In this document: positions 9,880 through 20,990 of the stretch, piece by piece
How positions within the stretch are numbered: the first letter of the stretch is position 1
Layout: each line of letters opens with the position of its first letter
NCBI RefSeq assembly: GCF_000002425.4
Contig: NC_037270.1
Location: forward strand, 527,685-591,684
Length of the DNA stretch: 64,000 bases
Reading direction: 5' to 3'
Source of the DNA: Physcomitrium patens
Taxonomy: Eukaryota; Streptophyta; Bryopsida; Funariales; Funariaceae
Notes under the pieces: generated by a model
What the model saw: only the letters and a program-made list of their open reading frames with translations
Databases searched by the model: none
What the model was told of the DNA's origin: nothing
Position numbers and translations under genes: made by a program

Positions 9880-12720
9880 CCACCTTGCTTCCTTCAAATG
9901 CACCAAAATATGAACTAAAGTAAATTTCCACTAGTTGGAAGTCTATTCTAATTCACAACTATTAACCAGCTTCCAATTTAATTACTTAAGTTGTCTTCTA
10001 TTTCATCTTATATTCTTGATGCTCTTAAGTAGTAAAAACCACTGACACATATCTTGAAAATAACACAATACACTCAAATAACTCAAAAATTCATACTTAA
10101 AGATAAATTTTTTATATAATTTAATTTAAGTCTATAGAACTTTTTTTTATTTATTTTTATTTATTATTAATTATCATCTAAAATTCAAAATTCATCCAAG
10201 AATAATTTCTATCCATGAATAAATTTTTATCCGCAAATAACTTCTCATCCACTAATAAAAATCCATCCAATTTCAATCAACCTTCATCTATAATTTATCA
10301 TCCACTTTAAAACAGAATTTATCCAACCATACCTACTTTTGTCCTATCAAACTACTTCATCCGATGGCAATTCTCATCCAATTCCAGTTAATTCAACCTA
10401 AGAAACTTACGGAATTGAATGTTGCAGACGACAGATTATTGTTCACCACCATCGACTTCATTACTATTGCAGGCACCAACCAGACCATCAGCAATTCTTC
10501 ACCAGCTTCTTCTCAAAATGGTACCGACTAGCATTTGTCAAGCAGGGAAAGCCTTGCAATAGCAACTTCCGGCTATCGATCTAAAGCAAATCCAATTCAA
10601 GTTCATAGCAGAGTTTTACAACTATCCGCTTCTCACAGCACTAATCTACCACACAGTATCAACCGAGCAGTCTGATGTTCAACTACCTCCTCAGGCTGGA
10701 TTAAGCGCAAATACATGCGTGTGATGATTTATAAATTTTGTGCAAGAGTGTTCAACTACGAATCAAATGCTCAGAACTAGAGCTTGAGGCTATTCTGCAA
10801 AACTAAGATGACCTGTATTAAAAGATTGCAGCTACTAAGCGTCCGAACTAATACAATAACCTTTTCAGCATGGTATCAATGTATTATATTACGCCCACAT
10901 TATTTTGCTCCAAAATCCACTTGATGTAAATTTCAGCATGGTATTTTCAAAGAATTATTGCATACAGCTCGTCCATAATAGGTCCTTCAAATGGAACTTA
11001 CTCATCACCACCATTCTGCCTCTGCTTGCAACAAAATCCCTGCAACTCTTTCGTCGACCGAGGTAGCATGGATTGTATCTTGGACAACTCAACCTTGAAA
11101 AGCATTCCTCTCACAAAAGCACTAGTAATCCACTTTGCCAACAGCAACTCCTCTATGGCTACGCGACCTGACCGAGCTGAAGTTAGTAGAAGCATCAACG
11201 CCGCAACCTCTGCCACAATTCCACCACCACTGGAATAGAGAACAAGTAAAACTTGACAGCATTGCAGCCGTTGCAACGCCCAGCAACACGCAACTCGCCG
11301 TATGTCGCACTCCGCACCACAAGTGTTAATGCTATCAATCTGAGAATGTGAATCTACAACACGGCTTTTTGTTCTAGATCACCAAGAAGACCTCCATCAT
11401 GACAGCAGCCTTAGGCAACAAAGACACAGAATCACCAGCCTTGAATCCACTAAAGGCTCACAGCATAGGCTATCCACCAACTGAGAGACTCAAGTTTGCC
11501 ACCGCATGACAACTTCCATGTAGAACATAACCTCTGGAGCCACAATGGATGCCAAACACTAGATCCACGCCCCTTGTTTCAACAGCTTTTTGTCCTAAAG
11601 CAGCCGCCACAATCGTCCAAAATATATTCCAACACTAAAAGAGGAAAGAACCATAAAACCAGTCGCTGCTCCCAACTTCGCTGCTGGTTGCCTCTAAAAA
11701 CACACAGACAACACCTCCCGAGAATATGGAGCTGCCTCAAAGAGAACTTTGATCCTAGTAGAGATCGTGTGCACCAACATCGCATTGCTACAATGGAACA
11801 GAACAAAACAACCGCCAAAGCTTTCTGCTCCAAGCGCCGCACTAAAGAATAGAAGAAGAACACAGACTCAACTTATTGAGCCGCTATTACCACCAGAATT
11901 GACATGTCGCTGCAACACTGCAGCACAACAGCACGTTCAGCTCACCGAGCCTCCAGCCGCAACACCAACAATTTGTGGAACTCCCTGATCCACAAGGGAA
12001 ACAAAAACAAAGAGCCTTCATTCGGCCACCTCGAAGTCACAAATGATCCAAAGAAGGAAGGGAACAAAACAATACATGGAGTACTGCCCTGCATTACTCC
12101 AATAGATAGAAGAAATCCAGCAGGGAGTGGACTCTGGAGCACTCGGAGCTCATGAGAACGTGGAGAGAGAAACAACGGGGAGGGGGGGAACAAAAAAACG
12201 GATCTGGGGCAGCCCAGACCCTTGTCGGCAAGGAGGCTGCCAAAATTCGAGGGCAGCCACTTGCCCTCCAATCCATCTTTTCTTTATCTTATCTTTATAT
12301 ATATTTTTATTTTTGCTTCTCTTCCTTTGCTTATTTTCTTCTTTTGTACTTCTTTTTCTTTGCTTTCCTACTTTTCTTTTTTAGTTTTTCTTTCTTTTCT
12401 TTCTTTTGCTCTTGTTGGATGTTTTAGATCAAGAATTCCACCTCTCCTTCTAATCTAATTTAAATATTTTAATGAAAATAAAAACTACTATTGGCTAAAT
12501 TGAGGAAAGACTATCTATTTTGTAATTCTTTCTCCAAAAATCTACAAGAAATCTATTCTAGCCACTCACAATCTATTAGTTGCTATTTATCTCAAAATTT
12601 CTCTACTAACCTTATAAATTAGTGACTTCAAGCACCATAAGTATTTTTTGTAATTAGTGAGTCAATTGTATGATTTAAAAGGGATATTTTGTTTGAGATC
12701 CTTGATGGCTTGAAGGGATA
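9880..12720 (-). repeat. F-A: long unidentified repeat, minus orientation
   Basis: Its reverse complement aligns in pieces with F-B and F-C. The order is: an AT-rich start with GACTCACTAATTA (near 12680), a polypurine segment (12420-12280), a GGCAGCC block (near 12240), a GC-richer core (about 10420-12180), a GGATGAAT-like degenerate run (10170-10330), and an end block GACTTCCAACTAGTGGAA (near 9950). Open frames of 60-118 codons in the core overlap on both strands and share no protein motif, so I do not call them genes. It could be a long LTR or a non-autonomous element; the ends are approximate. Confidence 0.55.
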
Positions 12721-12813
12721 AACAAAATGATAACTCAAGGAATATTAGTAATTAATTTCCTTATTTTAGAATTTGTAATAGCAAAGAGGGATGTTATATT
12801 CTTTGCATGATAA

Positions 12814-13026
12814 TTGTCTGTTTATGATCCATCTGATGAACCTATGCTTGTATTTGAACCATCTGAAAAAATATTGTCATGTTGCATTAAGAAACCTTTG
12901 ATAGTTGTCAAGGAGCACATTCAACAAGTCTACAATCACCAATTATATCTTATTGATAAAAAGATGATAAATTTCATAGAAAGTTCACTAATTGGATGTG
13001 AATTTTTTCTCCTTAATGTAACATGA
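12814..13026 (+). other. Unassigned 70-codon open frame between F repeats
   Basis: ATG at 12814, stop at 13024. The composition is ordinary (VYDPSDEPMLVFEPSE, IVVKEHIQQVYNHQLY) and less low-complexity than the neighbouring frames, but there is no domain I know. It lies between F-A and F-B, so it may be a remnant of an element interior or of a host exon. The rest of 12721-13380 is AT-rich without further signal. Confidence 0.2.
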
Positions 13027-13389
13027 ATTTTTTTTGTTCTTAATGTAGGTATTGCAATGATATGAGTTTCTTGAGTTGTCATTTTCTTCATCCCTTCAAT
13101 CATAGTCATTTGAATCCAAATCACCCCGATATTCTTCTACAAGTACTTTTTGAAACAAAATCAAATTATTTTCTTCTACTTTAAAAAGCTTTGAAAGTAA
13201 ATAACTATTAAATTTATTAAAGATGGATAAGAGATAACTAGGAGACTATTATGATTACAGACAAAGCAATTTAAGTGTCTCTTTGTCCAACTCTTCTACT
13301 TCTTCTTACTTAAACAAAAAAAATATTTATTCTAAAAAACATCCAAAATTATGGTGTTGCTGGGTAAATACGCAAGCTATAAGGGAAAT

Positions 13390-16100
13390 CAACATAAGAC
13401 TTTGTGAGTCATGGAATTGATTTACTTGGATATTTAGCATAAAAAAGTACTTGCAATGCTTTAAATCACAAGTTTTAGGAGTTATAAATAGAATTTTTAG
13501 GAAGAATAAAAAATAGATTGCTAATAACAAATATGCAACATGAGGTGAAATTTATTAAAACAAATTTACATGATGAATATGTTTTTTGTTAGCTAACATT
13601 AGATGATGGTCTATTGGAAGTAGCCCTCATTGTCAAAAGGAAAAAAATAAAAAATTATATTATTAGTAGTTCTTAATATATATATATATATATATATATA
13701 TGTATAATAAGTTAGAAAAAAAAAATCAAAAGAGTAGAAAAAAGAAAAAAACATGGAAGAATAGAAGAGGAGAAGAAGAAAAGAGGAGGAGAGAAAGAAA
13801 AAAGAAGGTAAGAAAAACGAAAAAAAGAAAGAACGGAAAAGGAAGGATAAAGAGGAAAGGAGAGGCTGCCCCCAAATTCTGGCAGCCTCTCTGCCGATAG
13901 GGGTTCGGGCCACCCCGAATCCCGTCTCTATTTTTTTTTTTTTTTTTTTTTTTTTTTCTTCACGTTTTCACGAGCTTCAGGCGCTCTGAAACTGTTTTTT
14001 GCTGTTTCTTTTGCATTGTGAAAGTGCTGTGGTGTAGCACTTCTTGATCTATTGTTTTATTTGTTGGGAGAGAGTTGCGAATGCTTCGAGGTCTGTGCAC
14101 GGCCGTGCGGTGCTCTACGAAAAAGTCATTCTACTTGTGATCAGCAGAATCGTTGACAACGATAGCGTTGTGTGCAGGGGTTGGTGATGGTGTCACAAGC
14201 CTTATTCTATTTGGTACTCAGTTGCTAGCCGCTGGACTCTAAGGCCAAGATTCTGTCTTGGGTGATTGGTGGAACTTGATTCGAGTGGATTGTTCTTGAT
14301 TAAGCTCTTTCATTGGTAGTTTCGGTAGGTAAATTTTGTGGTTCTTCCTTGTTACTAGTTTTGCAGCAATAGTGCCATTGTGTTGGATTTTTCTTTTCTT
14401 TTTTCCTTGTTCGTATATTCTCCTTCAGCAGCCAGCTTCTTCCTTGGCTGTGTGCCCATAAGAGCATGCTGGTGGTGGAGTGCAGCAGTATTTAAGTTGC
14501 GGCGTAGTGGAATCGTGATCTTGGTTTTTTGTAGTCCAGTGGTGGGATCTCTAGAACACCGAGTCTGGTGGCGCAGCAGCTGCACAATCTGGCCTTCCCT
14601 TTCCTGGGTGTCTGTAGTAAAAATTGGTCCGTGCGTTCCGTCTTTTGTTGCTGCAGCTTCAAACCTGACTATTTTCTTTGTTTGGTCATTGGTTGTAGTG
14701 CTAACTTTCGAGCCCCGCATTGTACGGGCCGAGTCCAGACTCCCTTCCTGTTTCCCTCTTGTTGTGGTGCGGCAAGTACCTTAGGAACTTGTAGCGGTTG
14801 GTTGATTCTTTGGTTCTTTCGATTTAAAATTTTTTTTTTTTCTTGTGTGGAGTGCCTAAGCGTTGCAGCGTTTATTCCATCGACCTGAAACTGTACTGTT
14901 TGACATCTGCAACAGAGTGCGTGGACTATGCTTGTTCATTTAGTGACAATACAATCTTCTTCCAGCGATTGTGCTGTCTACGGCAGTGTTCTTTTTGTGT
15001 TATTCTTCCTCTTCCACAAATCAACTGCAGTGCTGCGGTTGGAATTCATGTCACTAATTCTTTCTTCTTTTTCTCCTACAATGCGCGTTCTGTGCTTAAG
15101 TTACGACTGCAAGGAGGCGGTAGCCACTGAAGATCAGCGGCGCTTCTGAAAGAATTCATTCAATTTCAATTACTTTCAGTAGTTAGATTTGAGTAGTAGA
15201 TGGGTTGCAAGCCTAGTTGCACCACTAGCAAGTGTATGAAGAGCAGAATTTGACTTATTATAACTCATTTTTGACGTCCAATACAATTTGTGAGAAGAAG
15301 CACTGCAGCAGCCACATCGGGATCGGATTCTGCACCAACGTAGACTCACTTTTGTACTTGATCAGAATTCAGAATTGCAATTAAGTAGATTATGCTTAGA
15401 GGTAGAAGTAGGTGGTAGAGAATTCAGTCGGATCTAAACTGAGTTAATATAGCATGGTGAATCAACATCAAAACCTCATCCCTTCGAATTCATAATTCAC
15501 TAGAGCTGGAGCACCTCTTGATGATAGCAGGCAGTCTCGACCCCAGAGCTGCTACCTCCTACGACTGCTACCAAACGATGCGTCGGAATCCAGTAGCACA
15601 TTGACGACCTCCATTTGAATACATGCCATAAGAATCCCACGGTTGAAGTTGATGTAGGATTAGGTAGATTTGGATGAAACTTATATTAGATGAGATTTAA
15701 TTTAAGGATGAATTTAATATATGGATGAATTATCATTTGTGGATGAATTTTTTATTTAAGGGTGAAAATTATCAATGGATGAATTTGATTAAATATAAAC
15801 TAAATTAGAATAAAAATAAAAAATAAAAAATAAAAAAATAATATATATTTTTTTAATTGCAGAGTCATCTATTATTATAAGAGTGAGTTGTTACTACAAA
15901 TTTGCTTGGAAACGTGGTTGATTTAAGGAATTTTAAGGATGCATTGATTAAGATTTAAATAAGAACTAAATTTTTTGAGGTTTTGACAATTAATTCATTG
16001 GTTGTGAATTAAAATTAACTTCCAACCAATAGAGGTTTATTTTAGCTCACAAACTTTAAGTTGCTTTAATAGAAGACACAATGTGTACGACATGGACCAT
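13390..16100 (+). repeat. F-B: long unidentified repeat, plus orientation
   Basis: Same order as F-A: a start block (near 13400-13600, also found at 43440-43650), a (TA)n run at 13676-13702, a polypurine segment (13715-13865), GGCAGCCTCTCTGCCGATAG (near 13881), a T run, a GC-richer core (about 13950-15640), degenerate GGATGAATT repeats (15680-15790) and the end block ACTTCCAACCAATAGAGG (near 16020). Overlapping open frames in the core (such as 14380-14784) are not supported as genes. Confidence 0.55.
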
Positions 16101-16169
16101 ACAAATATGATTCCATTGGAGTCAACTACTCATCAAGAAATCATTGCCATATTTCACGACAACGTGGTG

Positions 16170-16569
16170 TGAGTCACTTAAATGACTCACTAATTATTTT
16201 AATACAATAAAGACACTTATGCTGCTTTAAGTTATTATTTTAGTGAATTATTGTAAGAGTTTTGAGATAAATAGAAAAAATAAATAATTAATATAAAAAT
16301 AGAATAAAATGTTAGTTACAAGAATGGATCTCTCATGGAGTTGTTTTTGAAAAGGAATTTTAAATTACATATTCTCTCTTTAGATTAGTCCATAAAAAAT
16401 TAGGATTTTTAATAGTAGTCTTATCTCTATTAAATTTTTAATGAAACTAAAATTTAAATGGAATCTTTGATCTAAAACAATCCAAAAGAAAAGAATAAGA
16501 TAAAATAAAAAAAAAATACCTTGATAGCTTTATACAACTAAATAAAAAAGAGTCAATAGATTAAAAAAG

Positions 16570-16608
<39 letters not shown>

Positions 16609-16746
16609 GAGAAAAAAAGAAAAAAGAAAAAAAAAAAAAAACATAAGAAGAATCGGAATAAAGTAAAAGATGGATGAAGAGTGAAAAGAAGCTCCAAATT
16701 CTGGTAGCTTCTTTACTAATGGAGATCCAAGCTGCCTTGGATCCAC

Positions 16747-16777
<31 letters not shown>

Positions 16778-17275
16778 TTTTTTTTGTTTCTTATAGCTCA
16801 TAAACTCTTGCAATCCAAAAAGGTTTATTTTATTTTATTTTATTTTTCTTGTCTCCTTCATATTGTGGATGTATTAGGGTGCCGCAGGTCCCTCTCCTAT
16901 TCTTAGTTGTGGTATACATTTTTGTTTTAGATCTCCAAAATTCTTGGTGCTTGTGGAAGGTCTCTTCTCTTCTTAGGTGTGGTTGCCGCAGTTGAGCAAG
17001 CTAGAATAAGCTCCAAATTCAATGGTGTATGGACAATTGTAAAGTTTATACTTAAGTATTGATTTAAGTAGAGTGACTGGATGCTGCAATTTTGGCAAGG
17101 CTGGACCACATTGTTGATGTAGTTTGAATCATAAATTGTTCTTTGTCTGACCTTCTTTCTTCTAGTTTTGATTCTATGTAATATAAAAGCAATAATCTCT
17201 AGTTTTTAAGGAGTGCATGATCTAATGCATTGGTATCAATGTTATTGGAGTCAATGATGCAAGAAAATTTGTGTT
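16170..17275 (+). repeat. F-C: 5' part of the F repeat, truncated
   Basis: Starts GTGAGTCACTTAAATGACTC, then ACTAATTATTTTAATAC, a (TA)n run at 16572-16602, a polypurine segment, a GGTAGCTTCTTTACTAATGG block (near 16702), a T run and a diverged core. It stops near 17275, where sequence of the N2 LTR begins. It follows F-B almost directly; the two could be a tandem pair. Confidence 0.5.
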
Positions 17276-17279
17276 ATTG

Positions 17280-17566
17280 ATATTCTAAGATATTTGATAA
17301 TTTGAGATAATTTTTACTTAAATCTATTGATAATTCTCTTCTAAACATGTCTATATCAATTACTTATCTCATTTACTTTGATTTGAGGCATTTATGCACC
17401 TATAAAGCAAATAGAAGCCTCTTCTCTAAAAGACAATATTAAGACTAAATTTTTTATTACCTTTCTATTTTTTATTATTATTTTTTATTACATATTTTTT
17501 CTAGGCTCTTCTATAACAACATCTAAGTTTTTATTTTTTACCATATAATTGTATTATTATATGACA
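17280..17566 (-). repeat. N2 3' LTR remnant
   Basis: Matches about 290 bp at one end of the N2 5' LTR (near 41150-41431), including GATTTGAGGCATTTATG and an end ...TATATGACA. The rest of this LTR is missing where F-C ends. Next to it, 17567 onward reads as a decayed polypurine tract on the minus strand. Confidence 0.65.
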
Positions 17567-19360
17567 TCTATCCCTTCTAAACTTGTGCATCCTTTAGTAT
17601 GCACCAAATAATCTAAATCTTGTTTGATTCATATTATGTTCTTCATGACGTCATACAAATCCTCTTCATTATGTTTGCTATCCATGTCAAATTTATCTTC
17701 TTATCTTGAAAGTTTTATATTGTCAACAAAGTCTTTTATATTTATTTCTATTTTTTTTATTTAAGTATCTTCACTCGCTTCTTTCCAACTAATATTTTTA
17801 ACCTTGTTTCATGTAATTCTTCTAATGAATAAATTATATTATTATATATAGTTGTTTAAAATATAGTCCAAATCGTTGTTTAAAAAACTTCTTTAATGTA
17901 TTATATTGATTGTCAAAGCTACTATCATAGACCAAAATCCAATCACCTTTTTCAATTGCTTTAGGTCTCAATTGATGTTGCTTATCAAATTGTGCCTTAT
18001 TTTTTAATCTTTCTCTTTTTAATCTCTCAAATTTTATTTGCATATTTTCTAATCTTTGCTAAAAGTTCTTTTTTTATTAATTTATCTTCTCATGGTAGTA
18101 CACTCTAAATAAGTACTTTTTCTTCAATTAGCATAATAGATTTTTGATCTATTATGAACTCAATAGGCATATTTTTTATTAACAAACTATGAGATGTTTG
18201 ATCAGCCTACAATACAAATGGTAAAAATTGAGGCTATTCTCTAAACTTTCTATTACAAGCTTTAACTAATACATTTATAATTGGTAGATGTTCACTTTTT
18301 GCATGATCATGTTCACTTTTTGCATTTCCTTCAAGATTATAAGCAATAGTCAATGATAATTTAATTCCACATCTTTCAAAGAATTAACGAGCTTTTTGTA
18401 CATTTAATTCTCTAAAATTTGCAATAATTTTTCCTATACATCTATAGTAGCAAATAACATCTTCAAAAAAAAATCTACAAATTCTTTCAATAAACTTTAT
18501 TCTTAATGTTCTATCTTCTATTTGGTTTAATAAAACTTCACAAGCTAAGATTAAATATCTTATTTATCATAATTTAATAAGCATAATAATTAAATCAATA
18601 ATCCATTTAAAATAAATAGCCAAAGGATATATATAATGAAGACCATCTCAGTATCATATATTAGAATATATTTGATAAGTTTTACATATTTTTAAAAATA
18701 AAAATACATCACGATATATATTTTTCTATCAATATTGCTCTTTAAGTTTAGCAAAAATAGCTCAAATTTTCCTATGGCCTATCCATAAATTATTGTGAAA
18801 TCTTTTAAGTAGTTTTTGTTGTTCTTCTTAATTTCCTATCACTCATTGTGGCATTTCAATCTCTTTCTTTGGTCTCTTCTATAAAAACCCTTATTAAAGC
18901 AAAAATAAATATATTTTTTTATTTGTTTAAATTTTTCTATTGACCAATTTTCTTATTTAGTCAAGGTACTCAAATAAAAATTAATTTTTAATAATTCTCT
19001 TTTATAAAGTTCTTCAAAAAATATCTTGTCTTCTTTGCTAAAATTTGATATTGAATAGAATTTTGATCTTAAATCATCAATGTCTTCAACCATCTCATCC
19101 TCTTTCATATCTAGTTCAAGATAACATGTTTTCCACCAAATTATCCTTTTGAAGAACACGTCTAAATTTTGGATTTAATGATTTGATATAATCAATCCAT
19201 TTTAATATTATAATATTTGATATTGAATAATTAGTAATCATTTCAAGAAATAGAAAGTATCTGTTTCAATTACTAGTAGTACTTCAATTAAATAATCTTT
19301 TTTACCTTTCATAGTTGAAACATTCCTCCATAGTTCTCTTTTGACTTGAAATTATGTATG
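17567..19360 (-). pseudogene. N2 integrase and RNase H end, decayed
   Basis: The minus-strand open stretch at 18043-17834 (KFERLKRERLKNKAQFDKQ, LRPKAIEKGDWILVYD) matches the N1 integrase C-terminal part, and 19159-18953 matches the RNase H/integrase linker. The tail near 17700-17600 is acidic, as in N1. Stops interrupt every domain. At 19356-19360 lies GTATG, the target duplication of C2. Confidence 0.75.
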
Positions 19361-19380
19361 TGTTAGAGACATAATCCTTA

Positions 19381-19575
19381 GAACCTTCTAGAGACAAGTT
19401 TCTAGAACCTTCTAGAAGCAAGTCTCTAAAACCTTCTAGAAACTTCTTAGTTGGTAGAAGATATTAGAGACATAGTCCTTAGAACCTTCTAGAGATAAGT
19501 TTCTAGAACCTTCTAGAAGCAAGTCTCTGGAACCTTTTAGAAGCTTCCTAGTTGGTAGAAGTTGCTTGAGAAGCT
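19381..19575 (+). promoter_or_regulatory. C2 LTR heat-shock-element arrays
   Basis: GAAccTTCtaGAA (perfect nGAAnnTTCnnGAAn) occurs at 19405-19417 and 19506-19518, and TTCtaGAAacTTC at 19434-19446. The 3' LTR holds a four-unit run at 33099-33116. These are binding sites for heat-shock transcription factor. They lie upstream of the TATA box, where an activator would act. Confidence 0.65.
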
Positions 19576-19588
19576 TCCTAAATAGAAG

Positions 19589-19631
19589 TATATATTGGAA
19601 TCAAGGCTAAAGAATTTTTCAGTCTCGACAA
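19589..19631 (+). promoter_or_regulatory. C2 LTR TATA box and predicted transcription start
   Basis: TATATATT at 19589-19596; 32 nt from its first base, AGTCTCGACAA (19621-19631) is the predicted RNA 5' end and self-primer. Confidence 0.65.
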
Positions 19632-19754
19632 CACATCTCTTGGAGCTCTAGCTCACCTCTCTGGTGTTGTTCTCAACTGATTAATCTAGTTCTTGTTAGT
19701 TCTTCTTGAACTTCTTGTTAGATCTCGAGTCTGTATTTCTATGTCCGTGACAGT

Positions 19755-19765
19755 TTGTCGAGACT
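19755..19765 (+). other. C2 self-primer binding site
   Basis: TTGTCGAGACT, 2 nt after the LTR end, is the exact reverse complement (11 of 11) of 19621-19631. Confidence 0.75.
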
Positions 19766-19803
19766 GCACTCACCTCAGATATCAGAGCTAGTTTCTTCTT
19801 TGT

Positions 19804-20015
19804 TAGAGTGTAGATTATCCCTCTGCTTGGAAGTGTACTAGCATTTTAGAGGTTGCGGATTACCCTCCTCTCAACTAATACTTCTTTTGTTACAATATTG
19901 GAGTCTTATTCTTCTTGGAGAGAGTGGATTACCCCTTTTCTTGAAGTTCTTAAGGCATTTTAGAAGTTATAGAGTACCCTCCTCTAAACCAATATTGTCT
20001 TCTTGTAGAGTCATT
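19804..20015 (+). repeat. C2 leader duplication
   Basis: Two diverged copies of a block of about 90 nt (near 19806-19899 and 19929-20011). Each has a GTAGATTATCC or GTGGATTACCC start, then GCATTTTAGA(A/G)GTT, then ACCCTCCTCT(A/C)AAC. C1 and C3 have one copy. It lies between the primer site and the gag ATG, where packaging signals usually are. Confidence 0.5.
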
Positions 20016-20032
20016 TTTGTCCTTCTCTTAGA

Positions 20033-20990
20033 ATGGCCGAGGGCCAAGACATTAGTATGACAAAAAGTTCGGAGTCCAAGTTGGATACTATCATGAATGC
20101 CCTCACTACGTTATTGCAAAGAACTGCAGAGATTGAAGGAGTCATGGCAAGGCTTCATAATGATGGAGCATCTGAGATGGCACAATCTAAGTTGCACCAG
20201 CCTCAAACTTCTATACTTGGAGAAACAACTTTGCCTCAAGTTCGACAAGTACTGCTAGTTCTACAACATAAAGAGCCCCGAGTTAGCCTTCCGGACAAGT
20301 TCGATGGTACGCGTTCCAAATTTCAAGGATTCGTCAACCAAATCAGGTTGATAACAGTTTTACAGCCCGAACGCTATCCAACATAGGAGTCACATGTTGG
20401 ACGTGTTGGAACCTTACTTATAGGACAAGCTCTATCATGGTTTGCTCCTTTGTTTGAGAAACGATCGTCCATACTAAACAACTTTGAAACCTTTTTGGAG
20501 GCGTTTGCGGAAGCATTTGGTGAATACGACAAGGTTCGATGGGCTACAACAAAGATCTGGTCACTACGACAACAGATGCGCTCTATATCAGTCTATGCAT
20601 CGGACTTCAGGCAATTAGCATGCGACATCAATTGGGACGAAGAAGTGTTGATGAGTCAATTCTATTGGGATTTAAGGGACGATGTGAAGGATTTATTGTT
20701 AACTCTTCTTGATCCACAAACGCTCAATGAAGCTATTAGCCAAGTTGTGAAGTGCGATAACCGCCTATTCCAATGCCACCAAGACCAACGTTCAAAACAA
20801 CATACGGTTTGTCATACCCCAACTATGTCGACAAGCAGCGTGAATTCACATTCAGAGGTAGAAGACATGCAAATTGATGCGGTACGTGTCAAATCCCTAA
20901 CTCTAGAAAAAAAAAGCGGCATATAGAGGAAGGTCTATGCTTGTATTGCGGTGAAGTAGGCTACAAAGTTGAAAACTGCTCCAAGAAGCA
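20033..20990 (+). pseudogene. C2 gag
   Basis: ATG at 20033 (AGAATGG). The capsid part keeps LPDKFDGTRSKFQGFVNQIR and YASDFRQLACDINWDEE. Stop TAG at 20384-20386 (CAG in origin) splits it; the frame reopens to 20926. A one-base change in an A run near 20908 shifts the frame just before the zinc knuckle, which reads CLYCGEVGYKVENC, with the histidine changed to tyrosine. The sequence then jumps into the segment before RT near 20995. Confidence 0.85.

Larger units (their letters stand above)
19361..19752 (+). repeat. C2 5' LTR with internal 101-bp direct repeat
   Basis: TGTTAGAG...CCGTGACA. TTAGAGACAT recurs 101 bp apart (19363 and 19464), so U3 holds two copies of a unit rich in CCTTCTAGAA. TATA box at 19589-19596; predicted RNA start AGTCTCGACAA at 19621-19631. 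Confidence 0.93.

Noticed and set aside
11026-11988. Cluster of overlapping open frames on both strands (60-118 codons)
   Set aside because: They lie in the GC-richer core of F-A, overlap each other on both strands, share no motif with the F-B core frames, and fewer stops are expected there from base composition.
12127-12458. Leu/Phe/Ser-rich frames that look like membrane proteins
   Set aside because: They come from a polypyrimidine tract; all three frames give hydrophobic low-complexity peptides.
13611-13913. Minus-strand frame rich in Phe and Ser
   Set aside because: Translation of the polypurine tract of F-B; low complexity.
14380-15149. Several Cys/Val/Phe-rich frames on the plus strand
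   Set aside because: Located in the F-B core; no domain, no counterpart with conserved reading in F-A.
16553-16813. Lys-rich minus-strand frame
   Set aside because: Product of (TA)n and poly(T) runs in F-C.
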